This document shows, in pieces, positions 46,279 to 55,477 of a DNA stretch of 64,000 bases; positions within the stretch are counted from its first letter, which is position 1; each line of letters starts with the position of its first letter. The stretch lies in NCBI GenBank assembly GCA_910575795.1, contig CAJTGE010000002.1, positions 124,001 to 188,000 on the forward strand. The letters are read 5' to 3'. This DNA is from Clostridiaceae bacterium (GTDB taxonomy: Bacteria; Bacillota; Clostridia; Lachnospirales; Lachnospiraceae). A model generated the notes under the pieces. That model was not told the DNA's origin, made no database searches, and saw nothing but the letters and a program-made list of their open reading frames with translations. The position numbers and the translations under genes are program-made.

Positions 46279-46457
46279 TGAAAAAGATTCCGCAGGATCC
46301 GGCTATGTGCGTGAGTTTTGTGAATACGCAGCTCCGGGATGGCTTTTCTGATTTGGATGAGTTCTGCCGGGAATTTGAGATAGAGCGGGCCAGGCTGGAG
46401 GATAAGCTATCAGAGGCCGGCTATGCGTATGACAGGGCGGTGAATCGTTTTAAGTAG
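46275..46457 (+). CDS. DUF4250 small protein
   Basis: A 60-residue protein matching DUF4250: IPQDPAMCVSFVNTQLRDGFSDLDEFCREFEI and the closing GYAYDRAVNRF. This tiny family is common in Firmicutes; function unknown, fold predicted helix-turn-helix-like. Overlaps the previous gene and lies 25 bases before cardiolipin synthase. Confidence 0.85.
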   Translation: MMKKIPQDPAMCVSFVNTQLRDGFSDLDEFCREFEIERARLEDKLSEAGYAYDRAVNRFK

Positions 46458-46482
46458 GGCCGGAAGGCCGGGGTGATGCAGG

Positions 46483-47979
46483 ATGGAGATGTTGGCGTGT
46501 GTGTTTGACGAGGCGGCCGGGCTGTGGCAGTGGATTCTGCTCCATATCTGGGCAATTAATCTGGCGCTTTGCGTGGTGATTGTCTTTTTCCGCCGCCATG
46601 ATCCAAGGGCGGTCTGGACCTGGCTTCTTGCGCTTTATTTTATTCCCGTTTTCGGGTTTTTGTTTTATCTTTTGCTGGAGCAGGATTTCAGGAAGAGCAA
46701 GATGTTCCGGGTCAAGGAGGTTGAGGACCGGCTGAAGTATTCGGCGCGCAACCAGGAGGAGTTTATTAAAAGCCGCGATATGGCGCTTTTGGGGACGCTG
46801 GCAGGCTATTACTCGGATCTGGTGGTGTATAACCTGGAGACGTCCGGCGCGGTGCTGACGATGAATAACCGGGTGGATCTGCTGACCGACGGCGTGGAGA
46901 AGTTCGCGGATTTGAGAGCAGAGCTTGAGAAGGCCAGCCGCTATATCCATATCCAGTATTACATTATTAAAAATGACGAGGTATTTGGCTCCCTGCTTCC
47001 GATCCTTCTTAAAAAGGCCGCGCAGGGCGTGGAGATCCGGATCCTGTATGACGGCATGGGCGGGCGGTTTATGCCTAAGAGGACCTGGGAACGCCTTAGA
47101 AAGGCCGGCGTGAAGACAGCAGTATTCTTCCCTCCCTTTTTAGGCCGTCTGAACCTGCGTGTCAATTACCGGAACCACCGCAAGATTGTGGTGATTGACG
47201 GGCGGGTCGGCTATGTGGGCGGATTTAATATCGGAAAGGAATATATTTCAAAGGATCCGAAGTTTGGCTATTGGCGCGACACGCATTTAAAGCTGCGCGG
47301 CGAGGCTGTTTTAGGGCTTCAGCTCCGCTTTGCGCAGGACTGGAACTATGCGTCCGGTGAGAACCTGTTCCGGGATATGTCTTATTTTAAGGAAGAGGGC
47401 CTTCCCCTGCCTGCGGACAGTCTCCTGGAGGGAGTGGGAATCCAGATCATATCCAGCGGGCCGGATACGCAGACGCGCCAGATCCGTGATAATTATCTGG
47501 AGCTGTTTCACAAGGCCCGCCATCACATTTACATCCAGACGCCGTACTTTATTCCGGATGACGCCGTTTTATCCGCCCTGCAGATCGCGGCGCGCTCCGG
47601 CGTGGATGTGCGCCTGATGATCCCCTGCAAGCCGGATCACCCCTTTGTGTACTGGGCGACGTATTCCTACGCCGGCGATCTGTTAAAAGCAGGGGCCCGA
47701 TGCTATACGTATGAGAACGGCTTTCTGCACGCCAAGGGTGTGACAGTGGACGGGTGCGTGAGCTGTTACGGGACAGCCAATATGGATATACGCAGCTTTC
47801 AGCTTAATTTTGAGGTCAATGCCGTGATCTATGACGAGCGGACGACAGAACGGCTGGAGGACGTATTCCTTAAGGATCTGCCGCGCTGCCGTGAAATCAC
47901 GCTGGATGATTATAATGAGCGCGGGCTCCTGATCCGCTTTAAGGAGCAGTGCTGCCGCCTTTTGTCGCCGCTTTTATAG
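46483..47979 (+). CDS. cls: Cardiolipin synthase
   Basis: A 498-residue phospholipase D-type enzyme: two N-terminal transmembrane helices (~15-65), then two HKD motifs, NHRKIVVIDGRVGYVGGFNIG and HAKGVTVDGCVSCYGTANMD, plus IRILYDGMGG and IQTPYFIPDDAVL. It joins two phosphatidylglycerol molecules to make cardiolipin. In the same direction as plsC, pheA and the polyphosphate genes. Confidence 0.95.
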   Translation: MEMLACVFDEAAGLWQWILLHIWAINLALCVVIVFFRRHDPRAVWTWLLALYFIPVFGFLFYLLLEQDFRKSKMFRVKEVEDRLKYSARNQEEFIKSRDMALLGTLAGYYSDLVVYNLETSGAVLTMNNRVDLLTDGVEKFADLRAELEKASRYIHIQYYIIKNDEVFGSLLPILLKKAAQGVEIRILYDGMGGRFMPKRTWERLRKAGVKTAVFFPPFLGRLNLRVNYRNHRKIVVIDGRVGYVGGFNIGKEYISKDPKFGYWRDTHLKLRGEAVLGLQLRFAQDWNYASGENLFRDMSYFKEEGLPLPADSLLEGVGIQIISSGPDTQTRQIRDNYLELFHKARHHIYIQTPYFIPDDAVLSALQIAARSGVDVRLMIPCKPDHPFVYWATYSYAGDLLKAGARCYTYENGFLHAKGVTVDGCVSCYGTANMDIRSFQLNFEVNAVIYDERTTERLEDVFLKDLPRCREITLDDYNERGLLIRFKEQCCRLLSPLL

Positions 47980-48001
47980 ATGTGGGAAGCGAAACTGACT
48001 C

Positions 48002-48030
48002 TTGTAAAACGCGCCTTCTTTTTATATAAT
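48002..48030 (+). promoter_or_regulatory. Promoter of the plsC-pheA-ppx-ppk run
   Basis: TTGTAA (48002-48007), 17-base spacer, TATAAT (48025-48030), 29 bases before the plsC start at 48059; RBS GAGGAGG. Confidence 0.7.
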
Positions 48031-48058
48031 AGACACGATAAAAAGAGGAGGAGACGTT

Positions 48059-48829
48059 ATGCTTCGGTTTATAGTAGTGGCAGTGATTTTATTTGGATTC
48101 CTGGGAGGCTCGGTTGGCAAACTGCACAGGCTTAAGGAGCTGGCAAAGTCGAATCCCAATCAGATGGAGGAGGAGAGCCTGCGGATTGTGAGGAAGATGT
48201 TCCGTCTGATCCTGCATGTCGTGGGCGTGTCCGTGACGGTTAAGGGCATGGAGAATATCCCCAAGGGGCAGCCGGTGCTCTATGTGGGGAACCACAGGAG
48301 CTATTTTGACATTCTGGTGGGCTATACCACGGTTCCGGGAAAACTGGGATTTGTGGCGAAAAAGGAGATGCTGCGGTATCCGTTCCTGTCGGACTGGATG
48401 GTGAATGTCAACTGCCTGTTCTTAGACCGGAAGAACATCAAGGAGGGCTTAAAGGCAATTCTGGAGGGGATTGAGAAGGTGAAGCGCGGCGTGTCCATCT
48501 GGATCTTCCCGGAGGGGACCCGCAACCGGAGCGAAGACATCCTTGAGCTTCTTCCGTTTAAGGAGGGGAGCTTAAAGATCGCGGAAAAATCGGGATGCCC
48601 GGTGATCCCTGTGGCGATCTCAGGCACAGCGGATGTCTTTGAAAAGCATATTCCGTTCATGCGTCCGTCGCGTGTGACGATCGAATTCGGGACGCCGTTT
48701 TATATTAAGAAGCTGCCTCCTGAAGAGAGGAAATTTGCCGGTACTTATACGAGAAAAATTATTATTGAGATGCTGGAGAAGGAGATCAGTAGCCATGGAT
48801 CTGAAGGAAATCAGAATAAAGCTGGATGA
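48059..48829 (+). CDS. plsC: 1-acyl-sn-glycerol-3-phosphate acyltransferase
   Basis: A 256-residue acyltransferase with an N-terminal hydrophobic anchor. Motifs: YVGNHRSYFDI (HxxxxD active site), KEMLRYPFLSDWM, IWIFPEGTRNRSE (FPEGTRS-type), and VIPVAISGT. It adds the second acyl chain to make phosphatidic acid. The last 35 bases overlap the pheA start. Confidence 0.94.
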   Translation: MLRFIVVAVILFGFLGGSVGKLHRLKELAKSNPNQMEEESLRIVRKMFRLILHVVGVSVTVKGMENIPKGQPVLYVGNHRSYFDILVGYTTVPGKLGFVAKKEMLRYPFLSDWMVNVNCLFLDRKNIKEGLKAILEGIEKVKRGVSIWIFPEGTRNRSEDILELLPFKEGSLKIAEKSGCPVIPVAISGTADVFEKHIPFMRPSRVTIEFGTPFYIKKLPPEERKFAGTYTRKIIIEMLEKEISSHGSEGNQNKAG

Positions 48830-49922
48830 AATCGATACGCAGATGGAGTCCCTTTTTGAGGAGCGCATGCGCCTGTGCGGGGAGGTGGCAGAGTATAAGC
48901 TTGCCACTGGAAAGGCTGTTTACGATCCGGAGCGGGAGGCGGAAAAGATAAAAGCCCTGACCGGTATGGCAAACGGGGCGTTTAATAAGCAGGCCGTGGG
49001 GGAGCTGTTCCTCCAGATGATGACGTTAAGCCGCCGGTATCAGTACCAGACGATGGCGGAGAGGACGAAACGGCCTGATTTGGGCTTTCGGCCGGTAAAA
49101 GAGCTGGATATAAAGGGCAAGAGGGTTGCTTTCCAGGGGCTTTTTGGGGCTTACGGGCATGCGGCTGCCATGGGATTTTTCGGCGGGGACGCAGATATCT
49201 ATCATGTGAAGCGTTTTGAGGATCTGATGGAGGAGGTGCAGGAAGGCCGGGCCGATTTTGGAGTCCTTCCCATTGAAAATTCGTCCGCGGGGGCGGTGAC
49301 GGATAATTATGATCTGCTGGTCAGATACCCGAATTTTATTGTGGCAGAGATTTTCATTCCTGTGAACCATTTCCTGCTGGGGACGCAGGATGCAGAGCTT
49401 CAGGATGTGGAGACGGTGTATGCGCATCCGCAGGCGCTGATGCAGAGCTCGGAGTATTTAAACGCCAGGAGAAGCTGGCGGCAGGTGAGCATGGAGAATA
49501 ATGCGGTGGCGGCGAAAAAGGTGCAGGAGGACGGGGATAAGAGACAGGCGGCTGTTGCCAGCGAGACAGCGGGCGCGCTGTACGGCTTAAAGCCCCTGGC
49601 CGGGCCGATCAATAACAGCAGGGACAATACCACGCGTTTTCTGATCCTCTCAAAAGAACCCGTCTACCGGGAGGGGGCGGAGAAGCTGAGCCTGTGCTTT
49701 GAGCTGCCGCATACGAGCGGAAGCCTTTACAATATCCTGGGCAATTTTATTTTTAATCATGTCAATATGAGGATGATCGAGTCGCGTCCCATCCCGGGGC
49801 GGAGCTGGGAGTACCGGTTTTTTGTGGATATTGAGGGAAATCTGGAGGATGCGGGCGTGATGAACGCGTTGTTTGGTATTATGAGAGAGGCAAAGAATGT
49901 GAAGATCCTGGGGAATTATTAA
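48795..49922 (+). CDS. pheA: Bifunctional chorismate mutase / prephenate dehydratase
   Basis: A 375-residue P-protein, start ATG 48795 chosen for its RBS (AAGGAGATC) and because chorismate mutase begins MDLKEIRIKLDEIDTQM. Residues ~1-90 are the mutase; ~110-290 the prephenate dehydratase (VAFQGLFGAYGHAAA, GVLPIENSSAGAVTDNYDLL, NNTTRFLIL-type); ~300-375 the ACT-like regulatory domain (HTSGSLYNILGNFIFNHVNMRMIESRPIPGRSWEYRFFVDIEG with phenylalanine-binding ESRP). Makes phenylpyruvate for phenylalanine. Confidence 0.95.
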   Translation: MDLKEIRIKLDEIDTQMESLFEERMRLCGEVAEYKLATGKAVYDPEREAEKIKALTGMANGAFNKQAVGELFLQMMTLSRRYQYQTMAERTKRPDLGFRPVKELDIKGKRVAFQGLFGAYGHAAAMGFFGGDADIYHVKRFEDLMEEVQEGRADFGVLPIENSSAGAVTDNYDLLVRYPNFIVAEIFIPVNHFLLGTQDAELQDVETVYAHPQALMQSSEYLNARRSWRQVSMENNAVAAKKVQEDGDKRQAAVASETAGALYGLKPLAGPINNSRDNTTRFLILSKEPVYREGAEKLSLCFELPHTSGSLYNILGNFIFNHVNMRMIESRPIPGRSWEYRFFVDIEGNLEDAGVMNALFGIMREAKNVKILGNY

Positions 49923-49957
49923 GGGACAGGGAAAGGCACAAACGAAAAAGGAGCGGT

Positions 49958-51232
49958 ATGGGAGAGAAGAAGACGGGCGGTGCAAACCGTATGATTTTGT
50001 ACCGGAATTTGCAGTATCAGGAATTATTTGACGATATGTGCGGCCTTTTGTCGGGCGGCGCGGGGGATGCCTGCGCCTGCGCCGGGCGGCTGATTGATAT
50101 GGCAGTGGCTTATGGGTTCAGCGGGAATCTGTGGCGCTGCTTTTTGGCTTTTTGTATGGCGTCCCATGAGAACGCCTACAGCGTAGCCTGCGAGATTTCC
50201 GGCTCTCCGGGGGGGAGCCTGGAGCGCCTGGCGGCCCTTGATTTTGCGCGGATGAGGGAGGTGTTTTCCTGCGACATCGGCGCTCTGGACGCGGACGGGG
50301 AAAACTTGTTCGGACAGCTTGCGGATTTTGAGAATCCGGCGGGGAACAGCCGCGTGCTGAACAGGCGGATCCGGGATCGGATCATGGAGCTTGCCGCGGC
50401 CCTTTCCGGGGCAGAGGACACACAGGCATTCCAGGCCGCGGTGACAGAGTTTTACCGGGAATATGGCGTGGGGCGGTTTGGCCTGAATCAGGCGTTTCAC
50501 GTGCGTCCGGGCGGGAGCGGGGCTGTTTCGATTGAGCCGGTGACGCGTGTGGAATGTATCCGTCTTGAGGATCTGGTGGGGTATGAGCGGCAGAAGGAGA
50601 AGCTGATCGGGAATACGGAGGCATTTATTGAGGGCCGGGCGGCGAATAACGTTCTGTTATTCGGGGACAGCGGCACAGGGAAGTCGTCGAGCATTAAGGC
50701 AGTCCTGAACCGGTACTATGACAGGGGGCTGCGGATGATTGAGGTCTATAAGCATCAGTTCGGCTGCCTTTTTGACGTGCTGGAGCAAATCAAGGACCGC
50801 AATTACCGCTTTATTATTTATATGGATGATCTGTCATTTGAGGAGCATGAGACAGAATATAAATATTTAAAGGCGCTGATCGAGGGCGGGCTGGGGATCA
50901 AGCCGGAAAATGTGCTGATTTACGCCACCTCGAACCGCCGTCATCTGATTCGGGAGAAGTTCAGCGATAAGCGGGAGCTGGACGACGAGCTGCACAGCAG
51001 CGACACGGTGCAGGAAAAGCTGTCTCTGGCGTCCCGCTTTGGCGTGACGATATACTATGGCTCTCCGGACAAGAAGGAGTTCCAGCGGATTGTGAGGACG
51101 CTGGCGAAGCGGCATCATATTTCGATGCCGGAGGATGAGCTTTACCTGGAGGCGAACCGGTGGGAGTTAAGCCACGGGGGCTTATCCGGCCGCACGGCGG
51201 CCCAGTTTATCACATATTTACTGGGAAAATGA
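49958..51232 (+). CDS. DUF815-family AAA ATPase
   Basis: A 424-residue protein with an N-terminal helical part and a C-terminal AAA domain: Walker A LLFGDSGTGKSSSIK, Walker B RFIIYMDDLSF, sensor VLIYATSNRRHLI. The region VGYERQKEKLIGNTEAFIEGRAANNVLLFGD is typical of DUF815. A start at ATG 49991 is also possible. Function unproven; next to the Ppx/GppA and polyphosphate kinase genes. Confidence 0.88.
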   Translation: MGEKKTGGANRMILYRNLQYQELFDDMCGLLSGGAGDACACAGRLIDMAVAYGFSGNLWRCFLAFCMASHENAYSVACEISGSPGGSLERLAALDFARMREVFSCDIGALDADGENLFGQLADFENPAGNSRVLNRRIRDRIMELAAALSGAEDTQAFQAAVTEFYREYGVGRFGLNQAFHVRPGGSGAVSIEPVTRVECIRLEDLVGYERQKEKLIGNTEAFIEGRAANNVLLFGDSGTGKSSSIKAVLNRYYDRGLRMIEVYKHQFGCLFDVLEQIKDRNYRFIIYMDDLSFEEHETEYKYLKALIEGGLGIKPENVLIYATSNRRHLIREKFSDKRELDDELHSSDTVQEKLSLASRFGVTIYYGSPDKKEFQRIVRTLAKRHHISMPEDELYLEANRWELSHGGLSGRTAAQFITYLLGK

Positions 51233-51250
51233 GGCAGGAGGTAATGGAGT

Positions 51251-52816
51251 ATGGCAATGAAAACCTTTGCTGCGATTGATGTAGGCTCATTTGATCTGGA
51301 GATGGGGATCTATGAGATTTCGACCAAATTCGGGATCCGGGAGATCGATCACCTGCGCCATACGCTGGTGCTTGGCAAGGAAACCTACAATGACGGCAGG
51401 CTGAGCTACGCGCTGGTGGAGGAGATGTGCGGGGTTCTTAAGAAGTTTACGGAGGTGATGAAGTCCTATCGGGTGGATGATTACCGCGCCTGCGCGGCCA
51501 GCGCGCTGCGCGAGGCAAAGAACAGCCAGATTGTCCTTGACCAGATCAGCGTGCGCACCGGGCTGAATGTAAAGACTTTAAGCAATTCAGAGCTCCGGTT
51601 TTTAAGCTATAAGGCGGTCGCGTCCCGCAATACGGAATTCCAGAAAACCGTCCAGACGGGAACCGCGATTATGGACGTGGGCTTTGGCAGCTCCCAGATT
51701 TCCCTGTTCGACAAGGATACGCTGGTTTCGACACAGAACTTAAAGCTGGGCGTTTTGCGGATCAGCGAGATGGCGGCGCACTGGCGGGTGAATTACCGCA
51801 TGGTGCCGGAGATCATCGAGGAGATGGTGGAGAGCGAGCTGTATACATTTAAAAAGATGTACCTGAAGGACCGTCAGATCCGAAATCTGATTGTGACCGG
51901 GGAGAGCATTATCTATATGGTGCGGCGCGGGATGAAGGAAAAGACGAGGGAGCGCTTTACGGCCGGCCAGTTTAAGGAATTCTGCACAAAGCTGATTCAC
52001 ATGACGCTGGATGAGATTGAGGACGCATATGAGCTGGAGCACGATTACGCGGCGATTCTGGTCCCGAGCGCGATTATCTATAAAACGCTTCTGGATATGA
52101 CCGGGGCGGAGAATGTATGGACGCCGGGCATCCGCCTGTGCGACGGCATTGCCGCGGAATACGGCCAGGAGAACAAGCTCGTCAAGTTCCATCACGATTT
52201 TACAGGCGATATCCTGTCCGCAGCGCGCAATATGGCAAAGCGCTATAAGTGCCACGGCGCGCATGCGCAGGAGGTGGAGCGCGCGGCGGTGGCGATTTTC
52301 AACGCCACAAAGAAATACCACGGCCTGGGCGAGCGGGAGAGGCTGCTTTTGCAGATAGCCGCCATTCTCCATGCCTGCGGGAAGTTTATCAGCATCACCG
52401 GCTGCTCGGAGAGTTCGTATCAGATTGTGATGGCCACGGAGATCATCGGCCTGTCTCACTTAGAGCAGGAGATTGTCGCGAACGTGGTGTGCTATAATAT
52501 CCAGGAATATGCCTATGATGATGTGGAGCTGAGCTCGGATCCCTCGCAGTCAGAGGGTTCGGCAAAATCCGGCCGGGAGATTAAGAACGTCATTGCCAAG
52601 CTGACGGCGATCCTGCGCCTGGCCAATTCCATGGATCGGGGGCACAGGCAGAAGCTGGCCGACTGCCGCCTGTCGGTCCGGGACAATGAGCTGGTGGTGA
52701 CGACCGCCTATGCGGGGAATATGATGTCAGAGGTGTATTCCTTTAACCAGAAGGCGGACTTTTTTGAGGAAATATTTGGAATACGGCCTGTAATCAGGCA
52801 GAAACGGAGGTCGTAG
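51251..52816 (+). CDS. Ppx/GppA-type exopolyphosphatase
   Basis: A 521-residue protein of the ASKHA fold (residues ~1-310: FAAIDVGSFDLEMGIYEI, CAASALREAKN, IMDVGFGSSQISLF) and a C-terminal HD-like domain (~320-500: ERERLLLQIAAILHACGKFI, IGLSHLEQEIVANVVCYN). It would hydrolyse polyphosphate or pppGpp. Three bases before the kinase that makes polyphosphate, so synthesis and breakdown are co-regulated. Confidence 0.9.
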   Translation: MAMKTFAAIDVGSFDLEMGIYEISTKFGIREIDHLRHTLVLGKETYNDGRLSYALVEEMCGVLKKFTEVMKSYRVDDYRACAASALREAKNSQIVLDQISVRTGLNVKTLSNSELRFLSYKAVASRNTEFQKTVQTGTAIMDVGFGSSQISLFDKDTLVSTQNLKLGVLRISEMAAHWRVNYRMVPEIIEEMVESELYTFKKMYLKDRQIRNLIVTGESIIYMVRRGMKEKTRERFTAGQFKEFCTKLIHMTLDEIEDAYELEHDYAAILVPSAIIYKTLLDMTGAENVWTPGIRLCDGIAAEYGQENKLVKFHHDFTGDILSAARNMAKRYKCHGAHAQEVERAAVAIFNATKKYHGLGERERLLLQIAAILHACGKFISITGCSESSYQIVMATEIIGLSHLEQEIVANVVCYNIQEYAYDDVELSSDPSQSEGSAKSGREIKNVIAKLTAILRLANSMDRGHRQKLADCRLSVRDNELVVTTAYAGNMMSEVYSFNQKADFFEEIFGIRPVIRQKRRS

Positions 52817-52818
52817 AC

Positions 52819-54966
52819 GTGGCGGAAGCAGAAGTGAGATACATGGAACCGGAGAATTATGTGAATCGTGAGCTTAGCTGGCTGGAGTTTAATTACCGGG
52901 TGCTGGGCGAGGCAAGAGATAAGACGACGCCGCTTTTTGACAGGCTGAAATTTTTAAGCATCACGGCCTCCAATCTGGACGAATTCTTTATGGTGCGCGT
53001 CGCTTCATTAAAGGATATGGTGCATGCGGGCTACAATAAGCCGGACATTGCCGGGATGACAGCGCAGCAGCAGCTCGACGCGATCGGCGTAAAGACGCAT
53101 GCGCTGGTTGAGGATCAGTATAAGACGTACTCCAGGGCGCTTCTTCCCCTGCTCCATGATAACGGCCTGCGGGTGGTCGCGGGCCATGAGGAGCTAAACG
53201 AGGCGGAGGGCGCGTATGTGGATCGGTATTTTGAGGAAATGGTGTACCCGGTCCTGACGCCCATGGCGGTGGATTCGTCGCGCCCGTTTCCCCTGATCCG
53301 CAACAAATCGCTGAATATCGCGGCTCTGGTTAAGAAGAAAAAGGGCGACGAGGAGCTGGAGTTTGCCATGGTGCAGGTTCCGTCTGTGCTTCCGCGCGTG
53401 CTGGTTCTGCCGGATTCGCGGCCGGCCGCGATCATTTATCTGGAGGAGATTATTGAGCGAAACATTGACAAGCTGTTTTTGAATTATGATATTATCTCCT
53501 GCCATCCCTTCCGCGTTATGCGGAATGCGGATTTAAGCATTGATGAGGACGAGGCGGAGGATCTGTTAAAGGAGATCGAGAAAAAGCTGAAAAAACGCCA
53601 GTGGGGCGAGGTGATCCGGCTGGATATTGAGGCGAACGCGGATAAGCGGCTTTTGCGCATCCTGAAAAAGGAGCTTTCCGTGGGGAATGAGTCCATCTAT
53701 GAGATCGACGGCCCTCTTGATCTGACGGTGCTGATGAAGGTTTACGGTCTTCCGGGCTTTGAGGGCTTCAAGGCGCCGCCCTATACGCCCCAGCCTGTCC
53801 CGGCGCTGATGAATGAGGATGATATTTTCACAAATATCCGCAAGGGGGATATCCTTGTCACACATCCCTTTGAGACCTTCCAGCCGGTGGTGGATTTCAT
53901 CAAACGGGCCGCAAGGGATCCCGAGGTGCTGGCGATCAAGCAGACGCTGTACCGCGTGAGCGGAAACTCGCCGATCATTTCGGCGCTGGCGGAGGCGGCG
54001 GATAACGGTAAACAGGTTTCAGTCCTGGTGGAGCTGAAGGCGCGGTTTGACGAGGAAAACAATATTCTGTGGGCCAAGATGCTGGAAAAGGCGGGCTGCC
54101 ATGTCATCTACGGCCTGCTGGGTTTAAAGACCCACAGCAAGATCACCCTGATCGTGCGCAAGGAAGAGGACGGAATCCGGCGCTATGTGCATCTGGGAAC
54201 CGGGAATTACAATGATTCCACGGCGAAGCTCTATACGGACTGCGGCTTATTTACGTGTGATCCGCAGATTGGGGAGGACGCCACGGCTGTCTTCAATATG
54301 CTGTCCGGGTATTCGGAGCCGCTTGGATGGAATAAGCTGTCTGTTGCGCCTCTGTGGCTGCGCGGGAGGTTTAAGAGGCTGATCATGCGGGAAATCAGGA
54401 ATGCGCAGGAGGGGAAGCCGGCCCGTATTGTGGCCAAGATGAATTCGCTGTGCGATAAGGAGATGATTGCAAACCTCTATGAAGCGTCGTGCGCGGGCGT
54501 GCAGATTGAGCTCATCGTGCGCGGGATATGCTGCCTGAAGGCGGGCATACCGGGCCTCAGCGAACACATTACGGTGCGGTCCATCGTGGGGAATTTCCTG
54601 GAGCACAGCCGGATCTTCCTGTTTGAGAACGGGGGAGATAAAAGGGTGTTTATGGGAAGCGCGGACTGGATGCCGAGAAATTTAGACCGCCGTGTGGAGA
54701 TCCTGTTCCCGGTTGAGGACGGGGAGCTTAAGGAGCGGCTGCTCCATATTCTCGATGTGCAGCTTGCGGATAATGTGAAAGCCCAGTACCTGCGCCCGGA
54801 CGGGAGCTATGGGAAGCGCGACCGCCGCGGCCGGGCCCCGGTCAATTCACAGGAGGTGTTCTGTGAGGAGGCGGTGAGGGCGGCTAAGGCGGAGGAAACG
54901 ATGAAGGATCCCATGAGAGCAAGGGTGTTTGTCCCTCTGGAGCAGGAGAGCTTACTGGACAGCTAA
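52819..54966 (+). CDS. ppk: Polyphosphate kinase 1
   Basis: A 715-residue enzyme (GTG start 52819). Landmarks: YVNRELSWLEFNYRVLGEA N-terminal domain, SITASNLDEFFMVRVASL, FEEMVYPVLTPMAVD, TLYRVSGNSPIISALAEAADNGKQ, KTHSKITLIVRKE (the first histidine loop), YVHLGTGNYNDSTAKLYTD and RVEILFPVED. The auto-phosphorylated His is in the GLKTHSK segment. It makes polyphosphate from ATP. The 511-base gap to the next gene holds a family B repeat. Confidence 0.96.
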   Translation: MAEAEVRYMEPENYVNRELSWLEFNYRVLGEARDKTTPLFDRLKFLSITASNLDEFFMVRVASLKDMVHAGYNKPDIAGMTAQQQLDAIGVKTHALVEDQYKTYSRALLPLLHDNGLRVVAGHEELNEAEGAYVDRYFEEMVYPVLTPMAVDSSRPFPLIRNKSLNIAALVKKKKGDEELEFAMVQVPSVLPRVLVLPDSRPAAIIYLEEIIERNIDKLFLNYDIISCHPFRVMRNADLSIDEDEAEDLLKEIEKKLKKRQWGEVIRLDIEANADKRLLRILKKELSVGNESIYEIDGPLDLTVLMKVYGLPGFEGFKAPPYTPQPVPALMNEDDIFTNIRKGDILVTHPFETFQPVVDFIKRAARDPEVLAIKQTLYRVSGNSPIISALAEAADNGKQVSVLVELKARFDEENNILWAKMLEKAGCHVIYGLLGLKTHSKITLIVRKEEDGIRRYVHLGTGNYNDSTAKLYTDCGLFTCDPQIGEDATAVFNMLSGYSEPLGWNKLSVAPLWLRGRFKRLIMREIRNAQEGKPARIVAKMNSLCDKEMIANLYEASCAGVQIELIVRGICCLKAGIPGLSEHITVRSIVGNFLEHSRIFLFENGGDKRVFMGSADWMPRNLDRRVEILFPVEDGELKERLLHILDVQLADNVKAQYLRPDGSYGKRDRRGRAPVNSQEVFCEEAVRAAKAEETMKDPMRARVFVPLEQESLLDS

Positions 54967-55068
54967 GGCGTCCGGGTATGGCGTGCCGACGGGAGAGAGG
55001 GGAAATTGTATCCGGAACACTGGCAGCCTTCCCACGATAAACAACATTCCGCAATAGTCCGCTGTACT

Positions 55069-55230
55069 AGAGCGTGTTTGAAAAATGCTTTCTGCCAGAT
55101 GTGCGTTCCGCTTTGTGGGAGATTTGGGCCAAATGAACGCGGCGCAGTGGGCTGCGTTAAGTGAATTTGGCACAAATATGCCGCAAAGTGGGGCGTGCAG
55201 ATGGCGGGAATGATTTTTCAAACACGCTCT
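55069..55230 (-). repeat. MITE-like fold-back repeat, family B, copy 2
   Basis: Same 162-bp length and same terminal AGAGCGTGTTTGAAAA as the copy at 17845-18006, but inverted. Both copies are preceded by GTACT. Imperfect palindrome throughout; no coding capacity. Confidence 0.9.
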
Positions 55231-55373
55231 AGGCGCTATTGGTTCAGGCCGTCTGAACGGTTGAGTGTAACTGCTGACCATTCAGATTGCCTAAAATGTT
55301 ACTGGACATTGTCCCCATAACGGTCAGAGTTTATAAAAAATTGCATAAAACTTTATATGATTTTAATATTTCC

Positions 55374-55402
55374 TTGACTTTTCATGTAGGAATTGCTAAA
55401 AT
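55374..55402 (+). promoter_or_regulatory. Promoter of the AGCS symporter
   Basis: TTGACT (55374-55379), 17-base spacer, TAAAAT (55397-55402), 76 bases before the start codon. An AT-rich stretch lies upstream of the -35 (UP-element-like). Confidence 0.7.
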
Positions 55403-55477
55403 AGACTAAAGTTTAAAACCTGGTTTAAACCAGTGTCTGCGCGCGGCACAATCATGAAAAAAGGGGGAACTTATTTT

